This document shows positions 17,001 to 29,800 of a DNA stretch of 64,000 bases, in pieces. Within the stretch, counting starts at the first letter, position 1. Every line of letters starts with the position of its first letter. Source of the stretch: Azophilus sp965199705. GTDB lineage: Bacteria; Pseudomonadota; Gammaproteobacteria; Pseudomonadales; Azotimanducaceae. The position numbers were made by a program, and so were the translations under genes. The notes below the pieces were generated by a model. The model did not search any database. It was not told the DNA's origin and worked only from the letters and a program-made list of their open reading frames with translations. The stretch lies in contig OZ241359.1 in NCBI GenBank assembly GCA_965199705.1, positions 1,674,001 to 1,738,000 on the forward strand, given 5' to 3'.

Positions 17001-18650
17001 ATCAAGATCGTGCAGGGCGCCAAGCCAGGGGAGGGCGGCGAATTGCCCGGCCACAAGGTGGACGAGGTGATCGCCAGCATCCGCCACTCGACGCCAGGCG
17101 TGGGTCTCATCAGCCCGCCGCCGCATCACGACATCTACTCCATCGAGGACATTGCGCAACTGATTCATGATCTGAAGAACGGCAATCCCGAGGCGCGCAT
17201 CAGCGTCAAGCTCGGCGCGGAAGTGGGCGTGGGCGCAGTTGCTGCCGGCGTCACCAAGGCGCGAGCCGATCATCTGGTGATCGCCGGTGATGCCGGCGGT
17301 ACTGGCGCATCGCCGCTCACCTCCATCAAGCACGCCGGCCTGCCCTGGGAACTCGGCATCGCGGAGACGCATCAGACGCTGGTTGCCAACAACCTGCGCT
17401 CCCGAGTGGTCTTGCAGACAGATGGCCAATTGAAAACCGGTCGCGATGTGGCCGTCGCCTGCCTCCTCGGCGCCGAAGAATTCGGCTTTGCCACCGCGCC
17501 GCTGATCGCGCTCGGCTGCATCATGATGCGCAAGTGCCATCTCAACACCTGTCCAGTGGGAATCGCCACCCAGGATCCGGCCTTGCGCGCGAAATTTACC
17601 GGCCAGCCGGAACACGTGGTGAACTATCTCTTCCTGGTGGCGCGCGAGCTGCGCGGGATCATGGCGGAACTCGGTTTTCGCAGCCTGAACGAGATGGTGG
17701 GTCGGGTGGATGCACTGGATATGGAGGCGGCCGTTACCCATTGGAAGGCGAAGGGCATTGATCTGGGCGCGATTCTGACGCCGGCGGAGGAACCCCCGGA
17801 GTTTCTTGGCGGCTACGCCAGGCATCAGCAGGACCACGGGCTTGAAAAGGCGCTGGACAACCGTTTGATCGAGCTGGCCGAGCCGGCGCTCTCCGGCGCT
17901 GCCAGGGTTTATCACGAGCTACCGATCCGCAACACCAACCGGGTGGTTGGCGCCATGCTGTCGCATCGAATCGCCTGCGAGCCGGGGGCCGCCCTGATTG
18001 AGGACGACGCCATCCACTTCAAGTTCAACGGCAGCGCCGGCCAGAGTTTCGGCTGTTGGCTGGCGCGCGGGGTGACGCTGGAAGTGGCCGGCGACGCCAA
18101 TGACTATGTCGGCAAGGGCCTGTCCGGTGGCCGGATCGTCATCTACCCGCCGAAGTCGGCCACCTTCAAGCCGGAGGACAACATCCTCATCGGCAACGTG
18201 GCGCTCTACGGCGCGACCAGCGGCGCCTGCTTCTTCCGCGGCCGGGCAGCAGAGCGCTTCTGTGTCCGCAACAGCGGTGCAGAGGCCGTGGTGGAAGGGG
18301 TTGGCGATCATGGCTGTGAATACATGACCGGTGGCCGCGTGGTGGTGCTCGGCCCCACTGGCCGAAACTTTGCCGCGGGCATGAGCGGCGGCATCGCCTG
18401 GGTCTGGGACCCGCAGCAGCAGTTCGCTGACCGCTGCAACGGCGAAGGTGTGGCGCTCGAAGCAGTGGGTTCCGAATACCGGGCCGAGTTGCGACAGTTG
18501 ATCGAAACGCATCGCCAGCTGACTGGCTCGACCGTGGCGGCTGCTCTGCTGGCGGATTGGTCCGGCGCAGTCGGGCAGTTTGTGCAGGTGATGCCACTCG
18601 ATTACCGGCGCGTGCTGAAACAGCGCAGCCTGGTCATCGCCGCCGGTTGA
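14085..18650 (+). CDS. gltB: glutamate synthase (NADPH) large subunit
   Basis: A 1521-residue GltB. The order is a type II glutamine amidotransferase domain, central domain, FMN-binding synthase domain and C-terminal beta-helix domain. The catalytic Cys is C30 (KDSCGVGF), which would become N-terminal after propeptide removal. The synthase domain shows SFGSISAESHEAL, GEGGEDPRRF and GGTGASPLTSIKHAG; the 3Fe-4S ligands lie in CIMMRKCHLNTCPVG. It converts glutamine and 2-oxoglutarate into two glutamates with GltD. The ATG at 14085 is chosen because the 26 residues upstream of it look random; it gives a propeptide of normal length. gltD follows after three bases. The 141-base gap upstream is shared with the divergent tRNA-Sec gene. 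Confidence 0.96.
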   Translation: MGAHSDAPAVRAGPPAKRGLYDPAWEKDSCGVGFICDIRGRPGREIIESALSMNCCMEHRGGLGYEVNTGDGAGILLGLPHRFLARVAEEDIGVTLPEPRRYGVGMVFLPRDAAARAHCQAVVEAETEAAGQACLGWRTLPVDADGADIGRAARAAMPVMAQLFIGAGDETGEAFERRLYLIRKHASHRLRGDGDLVERKLFYISSLSSKVIVYKGMLTPRQLAPFYPDLREPDFESHLAMVHSRFSTNTFPSWDRAQPNRFMSHNGEINTLLGNQNSMNARQGVMRSDLFGDDLGKLFPVVEADCSDSGTFDNVLEFLLMTGRKLQEAVLMMIPEAWQRHESMDAARRDFYEYHACLMEPWDGPASIAFTDGDYIGAVLDRNGLRPSRYLITDDGRCIMASETGVVPVPPERVVEKGRLRPGRIFLIDFEQGRLIPDAEIKREWANARPYGEWLARQRLELAELPPAEPVAPDPARLKARMNAQGYTVETMQIMLLPLVRELRDPLGSMGNDAALAVMSDKPRMLYDYFKQRFAQVTNPAIDSIREEVIMALECYCGPEQNLLDATEAHAHRLRLPHPILDNQEMAALKALDYRGWRTSVIDTTFAAGSGVAGLRESLVRICTQASDAIAAGYSLIVLSDRAMSADRIAISALLATGAVHHHLVRRAERTRIGILVETGEAREVHHHCLLVGYGADGVNPWLAFEALWQARREGQLADATHVQGDADLVAAYRKGVAKGMLKVMAKMGISTLQSYKGAQIFEAVGLADEVIDLAFRGTASRVQGVGLAVLAEEMERRHLLGYPSRGGDVAVLPNPGDFHWRRHGDTHLWDPESIADLQLASRTDDASAYARFSRHVNESATARATLRGLLRFRPLASGPAPLDEVESEAELMKRFATGAMSFGSISAESHEALAIAMNRIGGKSNTGEGGEDPRRFEPMANGDSRRSAIKQVASGRFGVTIAYLANADELQIKIVQGAKPGEGGELPGHKVDEVIASIRHSTPGVGLISPPPHHDIYSIEDIAQLIHDLKNGNPEARISVKLGAEVGVGAVAAGVTKARADHLVIAGDAGGTGASPLTSIKHAGLPWELGIAETHQTLVANNLRSRVVLQTDGQLKTGRDVAVACLLGAEEFGFATAPLIALGCIMMRKCHLNTCPVGIATQDPALRAKFTGQPEHVVNYLFLVARELRGIMAELGFRSLNEMVGRVDALDMEAAVTHWKAKGIDLGAILTPAEEPPEFLGGYARHQQDHGLEKALDNRLIELAEPALSGAARVYHELPIRNTNRVVGAMLSHRIACEPGAALIEDDAIHFKFNGSAGQSFGCWLARGVTLEVAGDANDYVGKGLSGGRIVIYPPKSATFKPEDNILIGNVALYGATSGACFFRGRAAERFCVRNSGAEAVVEGVGDHGCEYMTGGRVVVLGPTGRNFAAGMSGGIAWVWDPQQQFADRCNGEGVALEAVGSEYRAELRQLIETHRQLTGSTVAAALLADWSGAVGQFVQVMPLDYRRVLKQRSLVIAAG

Positions 18651-18653
18651 TCC

Positions 18654-20114
18654 ATGGGCAAGCCAACCGGATTCATCGAGTTTCGCCGCAAGGCCGAACC
18701 CTATCGCGACGCCAATGCGCGGCTCCTGGATTTCGATGAGATCTACACGCCGCACGATGCTGCTCGACTGGCCGAGCAGGGCGCTCGCTGCATGGATTGT
18801 GGCGTGCCCTTCTGCCAGTCTGGAGATGGCTGCCCGATCCATAATCTGATCCCGGAGTGGAACGACCTGGTGTATCGGGCGCAGTGGCGAGACGCGCTCG
18901 ACCGCCTGCACAAGACCAACAATTTCCCGGAGTTCACCGGCCGGGTCTGTCCTGCGCCCTGCGAGGGCGCCTGCGTGCTCGGTATCACCGATCCGGCGGT
19001 GACCATCAAGAACATCGAAATGTCGATCATCGACCGAGGATTCGAGGAAGGCTGGGTGCGCCCGGAACCTCCCGATGCGCGCACTGGCAAGCGTGTGGCG
19101 GTGGTGGGCTCCGGCCCGGCCGGGTTGGCTGCCGCGGCGCAACTGAACCGTGCCGGCCACAGCGTGGTGGTCTATGAGCGCGCGGACCGAATCGGCGGCC
19201 TGCTGATGTACGGCATTCCCAACATGAAGCTCGACAAAGCCGTCGTCGAGCGCCGCCTGGCGCTGATGCGCGCTGAAGGCATTCGCTTCGAGCCTGGCGT
19301 GCCGGTAGCGGAAGGCGCCGATGGCAGTCTTGATGTGCGCGATCTGGAAGCGGATTACGACGCCATTCTGTTGGCGACAGGGGCCACCCGCCCGCGGGAC
19401 CTGCCTGTCCCCGGGCGCGGGCTTGCGGGGATTCACTTCGCCATGGATTTCCTGACGCGCAATACTCGGAGCTTGCTGGATTCCGAATTCCAGGATCGCC
19501 GACGAATATGCGCGCGCGACAAGCAGGTTGTGGTGATCGGCGGTGGCGATACGGGCGCCGACTGCATTGGCACCTCACTGCGCCACGGTTGTGCGGGGCT
19601 TGTCAACTTTGAACTTTTCCCGCAACCGCCCGAGGATCGGGCAGCCGGTAATCCCTGGCCTGCCTGGCCGCTGATCTTTCGTACCGACTACGCGCATCAG
19701 GAATCGGCGGCCCGCTTTGGCGCCGACCCGCGCGTCTATCTCATCTCTTCCACCGAATTCATTGGTGATAACAGCGGGCGCGTACGCGCCATTCGCACCG
19801 AAGACGTCACCCTGGAACAGGGCCGGTTCCAGCCTGTGTCCGGCAGCCAGCGTGAATGGCCCGCGGACCTGGTGTTACTGGCGATGGGCTTCCTCGGGCC
19901 GGAACAGGACCTTGCCGATCGCCTGAATCTGGAGTACGACGCAAGGGGCAACTATCAGGCGACCTATGGCTGCTATCGCACCAGTCATCCCAAGGTGTTT
20001 GCAGCCGGCGACTGTCGGCGCGGACAATCCCTGGTGGTGTGGGCCATCAACGAGGGCCGCGAAGCCGCTCGGGAAATCGACAGAAGCCTGATGGGCGCGA
20101 CGGAACTGCCCTGA
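18654..20114 (+). CDS. gltD: glutamate synthase (NADPH) small subunit
   Basis: A 486-residue GltD. The N-terminal region carries the 4Fe-4S cysteines (CMDCGVPFC near residue 43, and CPAPCEGAC near residue 100). An FAD dinucleotide-binding motif [10 protein letters not shown] lies near residue 150 and an NAD(P)-binding motif GGGDTGADC near residue 290. It takes electrons from NADPH and passes them to the GltB FMN/3Fe-4S centre. It starts three bases after the gltB stop, so the pair is one operon. Length is normal for the family. Confidence 0.96.
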   Translation: MGKPTGFIEFRRKAEPYRDANARLLDFDEIYTPHDAARLAEQGARCMDCGVPFCQSGDGCPIHNLIPEWNDLVYRAQWRDALDRLHKTNNFPEFTGRVCPAPCEGACVLGITDPAVTIKNIEMSIIDRGFEEGWVRPEPPDARTGKRVAVVGSGPAGLAAAAQLNRAGHSVVVYERADRIGGLLMYGIPNMKLDKAVVERRLALMRAEGIRFEPGVPVAEGADGSLDVRDLEADYDAILLATGATRPRDLPVPGRGLAGIHFAMDFLTRNTRSLLDSEFQDRRRICARDKQVVVIGGGDTGADCIGTSLRHGCAGLVNFELFPQPPEDRAAGNPWPAWPLIFRTDYAHQESAARFGADPRVYLISSTEFIGDNSGRVRAIRTEDVTLEQGRFQPVSGSQREWPADLVLLAMGFLGPEQDLADRLNLEYDARGNYQATYGCYRTSHPKVFAAGDCRRGQSLVVWAINEGREAAREIDRSLMGATELP

Positions 20115-20221
20115 CCGTTCGGCGCGAACAACGCACGCAAGCAGACAACTGACGCAGCAACGAAGCGTCTGGCTCAGGCGGGTAGCCAGCCCGAGCCGCG
20201 ACGCCAGCCAGGGGGACCGCA

Positions 20222-21754
<1,533 letters not shown>

Positions 21755-21793
21755 GCCGGCTCTGCCAGCGCCTCGCCTCGTGCAAGGAGCAGC

Positions 21794-21808
21794 CGCCAAA
21801 TAGGCGGG
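21794..21808 (+). other. small hairpin between pccB and pccA
   Basis: CCGCC-AAATA-GGCGG forms a 5-bp stem followed by AT-rich sequence, 40 bases after the pccB stop and about 30 bases before pccA. It could attenuate the operon or protect the pccB message; it is too short to call a terminator. Confidence 0.3.
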
Positions 21809-21836
21809 AAATTTCAACTTTTTCGGATATGCACGC

Positions 21837-23819
21837 TTGTTCAAGAAAATTCTGATCGCCAATCGAGGCGAGATCGCCTGTCGCGTGATGCGCACTGCCC
21901 GTCGCATGGGAATAGAAACCGTCGCCGTGTACTCGGATGCGGACGCACAGGCGCTGCATGTGCGCATGGCGGACCAAGCCGTGCGTCTGGGCCCGGCCCC
22001 GGCGGCGGACAGTTATCTGCGCATCGACCGGTTGCTTGCGGCGATTGCCGAGACGGGCGCCGAGGCCGTGCATCCCGGCTACGGCTTCCTGTCAGAGAAC
22101 GCCCCCTTTTCGGAAGCCCTGGCCGAGGCCGGTATCGCCTTTATCGGCCCGGGCGTCGAAGCCATCACCCAGATGGGCGACAAGATCACCTCCAAGCGGA
22201 TCGCGGAAGCGGCCGGGGTCAACATCATTCCCGGCCATACGGAAGTAATCGAGGGCCCGGAGGAGGCAGTGGTCATCGCCCGCCGTATCGGTTATCCGGT
22301 GATGCTGAAGGCCACCGCCGGCGGCGGCGGCAAGGGGATGCGCGTGGTGCACGACGACGCCGAGTGCGCCGAGGGCTTCCTGCGCGCCGCCAACGAAGCG
22401 AAATCCAGTTTCGCGGATGATCGGGTGTTTGCGGAGAAGTTTATCGAGCAGCCGAGGCACATCGAAATCCAGTTGATCGCCGATCAGCACGGCCATGCGG
22501 TGCACCTCGGGGAGCGCGAGTGCTCCATCCAGAGACGGCATCAGAAGGTAATCGAGGAATCGCCTTCGCCCTTCATCGACGAGCCGACCCGGCAGGCGAT
22601 GGGGGCACAGGCGATTGCTCTGGCCAAGGCGGTCAATTATGCCTCGGCAGGCACTGTCGAATTCATTGTCGATGGCGCGCGCAACTTTTATTTCCTGGAG
22701 ATGAACACGCGCCTGCAGGTGGAGCACCCGATCACCGAGATGGTCACCGGTCAGGACCTGGTGGAACTGATGATCCGAGTGGCTGCCGGCGAACCACTGC
22801 CGCTCACTCAGACGGATGTGACGCAGACCGGTTGGGCGATTGAATCCCGCGTCTATGCCGAGGATCCCCTGCGCAACTTCCTGCCGTCCATCGGCCGGCT
22901 GAGACGCTGCCTGGCGCCGGCGGCGAGCGAGCAGGTTAGGGTGGATACGGGCATAGAAGAGGGCAGTGAAGTGTCCATGTTCTATGATCCGATGATCGCC
23001 AAGCTCGCAACCTGGGGCGAGACCCGCGATCAGGCCGCAGACGCCATGCTGGATGCACTGGACGCCTACTACATTCGTGGCGTGAATCACAATGTCGCTT
23101 TCCTGAGCGCGGTTATCCGCAAGCCGCGTTTCCGTTCGGGCCAGCTGACAACGCACTTCATCGAGGAGGAATTTCCGGAAGGCTTTTCCAATGCACATGC
23201 CCCGGCCGATGGTCGCGTTCCGTTCGTGGCGGCTGTCCTGGCGCATTTCATCCGCGCCGAGCGGGCCGCCCGGATTAGCGGCCAGACACGGCGTTTCGAC
23301 TACAGCGTGGGCCGCAAGTGGGTGGTGCAGACGGCGGATGTGTCGCACGCGCTGGAGGTAATGCCGATCGCCGGTGACTATGAGGTGCGTGGGGATGCAG
23401 CCCACTGGCGCGTGCAAACCGATTGGCGTCCCGGCAGACCGCTGTTTCAGGCGCGAATCGATGGCCGTGCCGTCTGTGTGCAGATCGATCTCGACGGCGC
23501 CGGTTATCGGCTGTTTCATCGGGGCCATACCTGTCATGCAAGGGTGTTGACGCCGGCTTCGGCAGCACTCGCCGGCCACATGCCGCACAAGGCGCCGCCG
23601 GATCTCAGCCGATTCCTCCTCTCGCCCATGCCGGGCCTTCTGGTTGCCTTGCGCGTCAAGGTCGGGGATGCTGTCCAGACCGGCGATGAGCTGGCCTTGA
23701 TCGAAGCCATGAAGATGGAGAACAGCCTGACGGCTGCGGATGATCGGATCGTGAAGGCCGTCCTCGCCAAGCCTGGCGAGAGCCTTGATGTGGATCAACC
23801 GATCCTTGAGTTCGAGTAG
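21837..23819 (+). CDS. pccA: propionyl-CoA carboxylase alpha subunit (biotin carboxylase and carrier)
   Basis: A 660-residue alpha subunit. The N-terminal biotin carboxylase domain begins FKKILIANRGEIACRV and has the glycine-rich ATP-grasp loop (AGGGGKGMR near residue 163) and EMNTRLQVEHPITE near residue 290. A linker domain precedes a C-terminal biotin carrier whose attachment site is the Lys at about residue 626 (EAMKMEN), 34 residues from the end. The start is a TTG, since the nearby ATG at 21829 is out of frame and TTG gives the conserved N-terminus. With PccB it makes methylmalonyl-CoA from propionyl-CoA; no epimerase or mutase gene is in the window. Confidence 0.93.
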   Translation: MFKKILIANRGEIACRVMRTARRMGIETVAVYSDADAQALHVRMADQAVRLGPAPAADSYLRIDRLLAAIAETGAEAVHPGYGFLSENAPFSEALAEAGIAFIGPGVEAITQMGDKITSKRIAEAAGVNIIPGHTEVIEGPEEAVVIARRIGYPVMLKATAGGGGKGMRVVHDDAECAEGFLRAANEAKSSFADDRVFAEKFIEQPRHIEIQLIADQHGHAVHLGERECSIQRRHQKVIEESPSPFIDEPTRQAMGAQAIALAKAVNYASAGTVEFIVDGARNFYFLEMNTRLQVEHPITEMVTGQDLVELMIRVAAGEPLPLTQTDVTQTGWAIESRVYAEDPLRNFLPSIGRLRRCLAPAASEQVRVDTGIEEGSEVSMFYDPMIAKLATWGETRDQAADAMLDALDAYYIRGVNHNVAFLSAVIRKPRFRSGQLTTHFIEEEFPEGFSNAHAPADGRVPFVAAVLAHFIRAERAARISGQTRRFDYSVGRKWVVQTADVSHALEVMPIAGDYEVRGDAAHWRVQTDWRPGRPLFQARIDGRAVCVQIDLDGAGYRLFHRGHTCHARVLTPASAALAGHMPHKAPPDLSRFLLSPMPGLLVALRVKVGDAVQTGDELALIEAMKMENSLTAADDRIVKAVLAKPGESLDVDQPILEFE

Positions 23820-23957
23820 CCCGCACATTGCGCCGGGGGCCGCGATGATCGCTCTGCCATGCGGCTCGGCTCTGTCGTGTTATTGCCGGGTGCAAAGTGC
23901 TGTCGAAAGGGATTACCATCGCACCCATGAGCTTATGACGAGTCAGTGAGGCGATCT

Positions 23958-24802
<845 letters not shown>

Positions 24803-26530
24803 TTACTTCCCGGTGACGTATCGACCTGGCGCCGGCCCGAGTATCGGCCAGTCGGCAGCGCCGAGCGCTTTCGGCGCCGGCTTCAGATCCGAGTGCCCAG
24901 CCAGCCAGGCAAGCCAGTGTGTGCGCCAGTCTCCGGGCGTCTCTGCCGCTTGTGCCTGCCAGGCCTCCGGAGTTTCGGGCAGGTTCTCGGCCATCCAGTA
25001 GCGCAGGCGCCGGTTGTCAGCCCGGGCGCTGATGGTCTGGGTATGGTTCTGGTTGGTCAGCACGAAGGTCACCTCACCCCCAAAGAGATGTACGCTGTGG
25101 TAGCAGCCGCGCCAGGGTGTGATGTGGTCGGTGGAACCGGCCATGACATAAACCGGGTAGCGGGTGGCGGCCAGGTTCACCGGTTCGCCGAGCACCGTCA
25201 ATTCGCCTTTCGGCAAGGTGTTCCGGTGCGACAGGTCGATGAAATCGCATTGCATTTCTGCCGGCACCCGCGTGTAGTCCATGGACCAGAACAGCAACGG
25301 ATGCTTCAACGGCGCCTCGCCTCGGAAATAGTTGGCGCGCATGAAGCTGAACACGCTCTCGTCCAGGCGCAGCAAGGCGAACATCTCCAGTATGTCGCGC
25401 TCGCGCATCATGCCGTTGTTGCGTACTGCCTGCTTCTGCGCGGCGACCGATTGATCGGTCACGAAAAGCGTGAAGTCACTGTCTCCCGGGCGGTTGTCGA
25501 GAATGCTGACGAACAGCGACAGCGAGCCCACCGAGTTGTCGCCTCGGGCTTCGAGGACGCCAGCAGCCGCGGCTGCCGTAACGCCGCCGGCGCAAAGCCC
25601 GATGAGGTCCGCCTGCTCCGCGCCGGCGACTTCCCGCACCACTGCCAGGGCGTCAATGACAGCCTTGGCATAGACGTCCAGGTTCCAGTGCGCATGTTCC
25701 CGGCCCGGGTTGCGCCAGCTGATGGCGAATACCTGAATTCCGGCCCTGAGCAAGGTCTGAACCAGGCTGCGGTCCGGCGTCAGGTCACCCAGATAGAATC
25801 GGTTGACCTGGCTGAATACATAGAGCAGCGGCGTTTGCCGCACCGACTCGGTGAGCGGCTGGTATTGCAGAAGCTCGAATACCTCGTTGCGGAAGATCAC
25901 GCTGCCGGTGCTCGCGGCTACGTCCTGGCCAACCACAAAGGCGTTTCGATCTGCCACGGCCGGGTAGCCATGATTGTGCAGCAGATCGTCGGCAAGATTT
26001 CGCATCCCGCGGGCGAGGCTTTGACCCTTGCTTTCGTTCAGTGCCTGCAGGGCTTCCGGCGTGAAGGGTTGATTGACCGGTGCGAAGACGTCCTTGGCCG
26101 CATCCAGCACGAATCGGGCGCGTTGCCGCTCGATGCCCGTCAGATCAGACGCTTCCAGCCAGGAATCAAGCGCTTGCGTCCAGGCGACATAGGATTGGCG
26201 CAGACGCCGGAAGAAGGGATGATCCTGCCACTCCGGGCTCGCGAATCGGCGATCCTCCGGCAGCTCTGCCGGCTCGGCCTGGCCGAACCAGATACGCGCC
26301 CACTCCGCCTGCAGGGCAAGCCCGGTGCGCCACAGGAGCTCCGGTTGCTTCAACGCGCTGGCCAGAGTGTCGTTCCAGGATTGCGTCAGGGTGTTCCGGT
26401 CCGCCCCCAGTGCGGCGCTGAGCGCCACGCCTTCCACCGCGTCGATTGGCTGCGCCTCGCCATCAGTTTGCGCATCCCTTCGCGTGCCTGGCTGCGGCCG
26501 GTCAGTGGGCGGTTTGTCGTCCTGATTCAT
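24803..26530 (-). CDS. phaC: polyhydroxyalkanoate synthase
   Basis: A 575-residue PHA synthase, polymerising 3-hydroxyacyl-CoA into storage granules. The lipase-box-like nucleophile is the Cys in GLCAGG (about residue 315), with the Asp in GSTDHITPW and the His in NQNHTQ completing the triad. FRNEVFELLQY, QVNRFYLGDL and FAISWRNPG are typical conserved segments. The GLCAGG box and middle region resemble class II-type synthases of pseudomonads and actinobacteria more than class I. The N-terminal 45 residues are charged and low complexity. No phaA, phaB or phasin gene is adjacent. It is convergent with tRNA-Arg. Confidence 0.92.
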   Translation of the reverse strand: MNQDDKPPTDRPQPGTRRDAQTDGEAQPIDAVEGVALSAALGADRNTLTQSWNDTLASALKQPELLWRTGLALQAEWARIWFGQAEPAELPEDRRFASPEWQDHPFFRRLRQSYVAWTQALDSWLEASDLTGIERQRARFVLDAAKDVFAPVNQPFTPEALQALNESKGQSLARGMRNLADDLLHNHGYPAVADRNAFVVGQDVAASTGSVIFRNEVFELLQYQPLTESVRQTPLLYVFSQVNRFYLGDLTPDRSLVQTLLRAGIQVFAISWRNPGREHAHWNLDVYAKAVIDALAVVREVAGAEQADLIGLCAGGVTAAAAAGVLEARGDNSVGSLSLFVSILDNRPGDSDFTLFVTDQSVAAQKQAVRNNGMMRERDILEMFALLRLDESVFSFMRANYFRGEAPLKHPLLFWSMDYTRVPAEMQCDFIDLSHRNTLPKGELTVLGEPVNLAATRYPVYVMAGSTDHITPWRGCYHSVHLFGGEVTFVLTNQNHTQTISARADNRRLRYWMAENLPETPEAWQAQAAETPGDWRTHWLAWLAGHSDLKPAPKALGAADWPILGPAPGRYVTGK

Positions 26531-26693
26531 GCAAGATCCCGAGGGCTTGTATCCGCATCCGTGCCCAGTTTACACCGGAGCGGTCGTCTCGGCCCCCTGG
26601 CGCAAACTCTGGATCATGCGACAGACCGGGCAATTCCGTGCCTCTGCACAGCGTTGGAAAGCCGATCTGAGAAGCAGTTGAGCGCCGACAGGG

Positions 26694-26769
<76 letters not shown>

Positions 26770-26871
26770 ACTGTGCGACTGCCTGACCGGGCGATATTGT
26801 ACTAGTAGCCGATGCCCAAGGGGCAGTATATTTCACCGGGAGGCCGCGACGATCCATTCGGGAGCTGCGCA

Positions 26872-29800
26872 GTGAAGCCACTGTCGTTTTCAACCTGCGT
26901 TTGTCTCGCTCTGGCGGCACTGCCAGTCATGGCCGACAACTCGACCCGCGCCCTGGTGGCGCCGGGCGCCGACGGTGATGTGCTGGTGTTGTCGGTGGCG
27001 GCCCCCGCTGGTAGTTCAGTGGCCAGCGGGTTGCGCGTGGATGTAGCTGATCGGGCAGGATTTCGGGCATTTCGGGTGCAGCTTGAGGGTCGGCAATATC
27101 AGTATCTGGCGGATCCCGGCGGCCAGCTCAGATGGTTGGGGTTTGACCAGAAGCGCAGACGATTTGCGGAAGTTGCCTCCGGCCTGCGCGTGCGCTTGCG
27201 CCAGGACGATCAGATGGATGCCGTCATCGCTGCGGCGGGCGCGATCAGCGCCAGGGCCTACCCGTCTCTCGGCTGGGTCTGGCTGCGCTTGCCGGAATCC
27301 CTGAATCCTGCCGAGGCGGCGGAGCGGCTCGCCGCGCATCCGGGCGTGGCCAGTGCGCAGGTGCTGTTGCGCGGCCCGCGCGAGCTGCCGATGCGCGCGC
27401 CCAAGGGCCCGGGTGGCTGGCGTCCAATGGCCCCGGCTACGGGCGCAGCGCCGCAACCGGCCCCGGTCGAGGCGCCCCGAAATGTCGGCGAGAGCAAGCA
27501 GAATCCAGCGGCTGATCTGCTCGCCATTGCCGGCAACTACCGCATCTACCGGGACCGTTTGCAGCTGGAAGCCCTTGTCTATAACTGGGGCGCGGTCAGA
27601 TCATCGCCGACGATTCTCACCCTGGCGCTGAGCACTGAACCGAACTGGAGCGGCGCCTTGCTGGCGCGCTCCACCGAGACGGTGCCGGCGCTGGACGCCA
27701 AGAGTGGCGTCACGTTTACCCTCCAGGTTGATCTCGACCTGGCTTCGGCCATCCTGAATCCATCAGGTCTGAACATTTACGCTTTGCTGGATGTGGCCCA
27801 GGCGCCGGAAGAGCGGCCAGGCCGAGCATGGACCAATCAGGACTTCGTCGGCGGCAGTCTGGGCGCCGATGCTCGCCTGCTGGTGCGTTGCGTGGCCCAG
27901 ACGGGAAACGGGCGCAATGGCGCGCCGGATACGGCAGATCCCTGGTTGGCGGAGCAATGGCATCTGCAGAATCGCGGCCAGAGCGCATTCGCTGCTACAG
28001 GTGGCGAGCCGGGGGAAGATCTGCGCATGACCGGCGTTCTGAATTCGGAAACGGACGGCGCCGGCGTGCGGCTTGCGATCGTGGATACAGGCCTGGAAAC
28101 CTGCCATCCGGAGTTGGCGTCGGTGGTCGAGCCAGGCGCTTCGTGGAACTTCAATACGGCCTACTGGGACGGGGCCCTGAGTACCGACCCGTTTCTGCCC
28201 AGCAATGTGGGAGGGCACGGTACTGCCGTGGCCGGCATCGCTGCGGCGGCCAGAGGTAATGGCCTGGCGGGTCGTGGCGTCGCGCCTGGCGTCGGCCTGC
28301 GTGGGTTCAACTTTCTGTCGGCGATTGACTGGGAAACCAGCTTCTTCGACGCGCTTGGCGCGAGCGTCAGTGCGCCGGATTCCGCCAGCGTCGATATTTT
28401 CAACATGAGTTTCGGCTCGCTTGGCCTCGCCTCGAATGTGAGTCAGGCGCGGTTGGATCTGTTTCGCAACGGCGTAACCCGGGGTCGGGCAGGGCGCGGC
28501 GCACTCTATGTGAAAGCTGCTGGCAATGGCTTTCGCTCCTGCCATGCGCTCCATCTGAGCCTGCACAACCAGATTGGCTGCAAGTCTGCCAATGCAGATC
28601 CCACCAACAATCTCCCGTATCTGATCGTGGTGGGCGCGCTGAATGCAGATGGTCGGCGGGCCAGCTACGCTTCCGCTGGCGCCAATCTCTGGCTGGTGGC
28701 GCCGGCTGGCGAGTACGGCTCGGAAAAACCAGCCATGATCACTACGGATCAGGCCGGGCGCGAGCGCGGATATGACACGCTTGTGTCACGGGGCCTGGCG
28801 CGCCGACCCGAGCAAAACCCGTTCGGTGATTTCATCAGCACCATGAACGGCGCCTCCGCATCCACGCCGGCGACCGCCGGCGCCCTGGCGTTGCTGCTGC
28901 AAGCTGAGCCGCACCTTTCCTGGCGCGAAGTGAAACACATCCTGGCGGCCACGGCGCGTCCCGTGGATACCCGGATAGCGCCCGTGCACACAAGTGTTTC
29001 GGGTCAGCGCTACACGGCGCAACTGCCCTGGGTGCGCAACGGCGCCGGCTATCGGTTCCACAACTGGTATGGTTTCGGGGCCCTGGCGGTGGATGCGGCC
29101 TTGGCCTATGCGCGTGACTTTGTTCCGGGCAGCCTCGGCAGCCTTGTCGAAACCGCGCCCTTCAGCCTCGCGCGCAACCGCGCGATTCCGGATGCCGACG
29201 CGGCTGGCCTGATGCAGGTTCAGAAGGTGAGCGGACTGGCACGGGCCGCCAGCATCGAGGCGGTCACGCTCGAAGTGAATCTCACGCACGGGTTTGCCCA
29301 TGATCTTGGCATCCATCTGATATCCCCTGCCGGGACCGAAAGCGTGTTGAACCCGATTTTCAATGACATACTGGCCAGTGAATCCGGCACGCTGAATTGG
29401 CGGCTGGTCAGCAATGCGTTCTACGGAGAAAACCCGAACGGCGATTGGCGGCTGAGGATCGTGGATGCCGTATCCGGAGATGTTGGCAGCCTGCGGGAAT
29501 GGTCGCTGCAATTTGCGCTCGGCCAGCATGACCCGAACACCCTGCCTGGCGACGATCATGGCGATGATCCGGAAGACGCCACGGAGCTCTCCGGCGGCGG
29601 GCATATTGCCGGTGCGCTGGATCACGCGGATGATGTGGACTACTTCCGGTTCGAGGTGCTCGAAGCCGGGGAGGTGGTCCTGGAAACGCGCGGAAACACC
29701 GACACGGCAGGCGCCCTGCTGGATGAACTCGGCAATGTGGTCGCGGTGGGTGATGATGCTGGCGTCGGCCCCAACCTGCGTATCGCGGCGCAGCTGGATC

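Noticed and set aside
17919..19436. 505-codon minus-strand frame across the gltB/gltD junction
   Set aside because: Opposite two clearly real, conserved genes; no domain seen.
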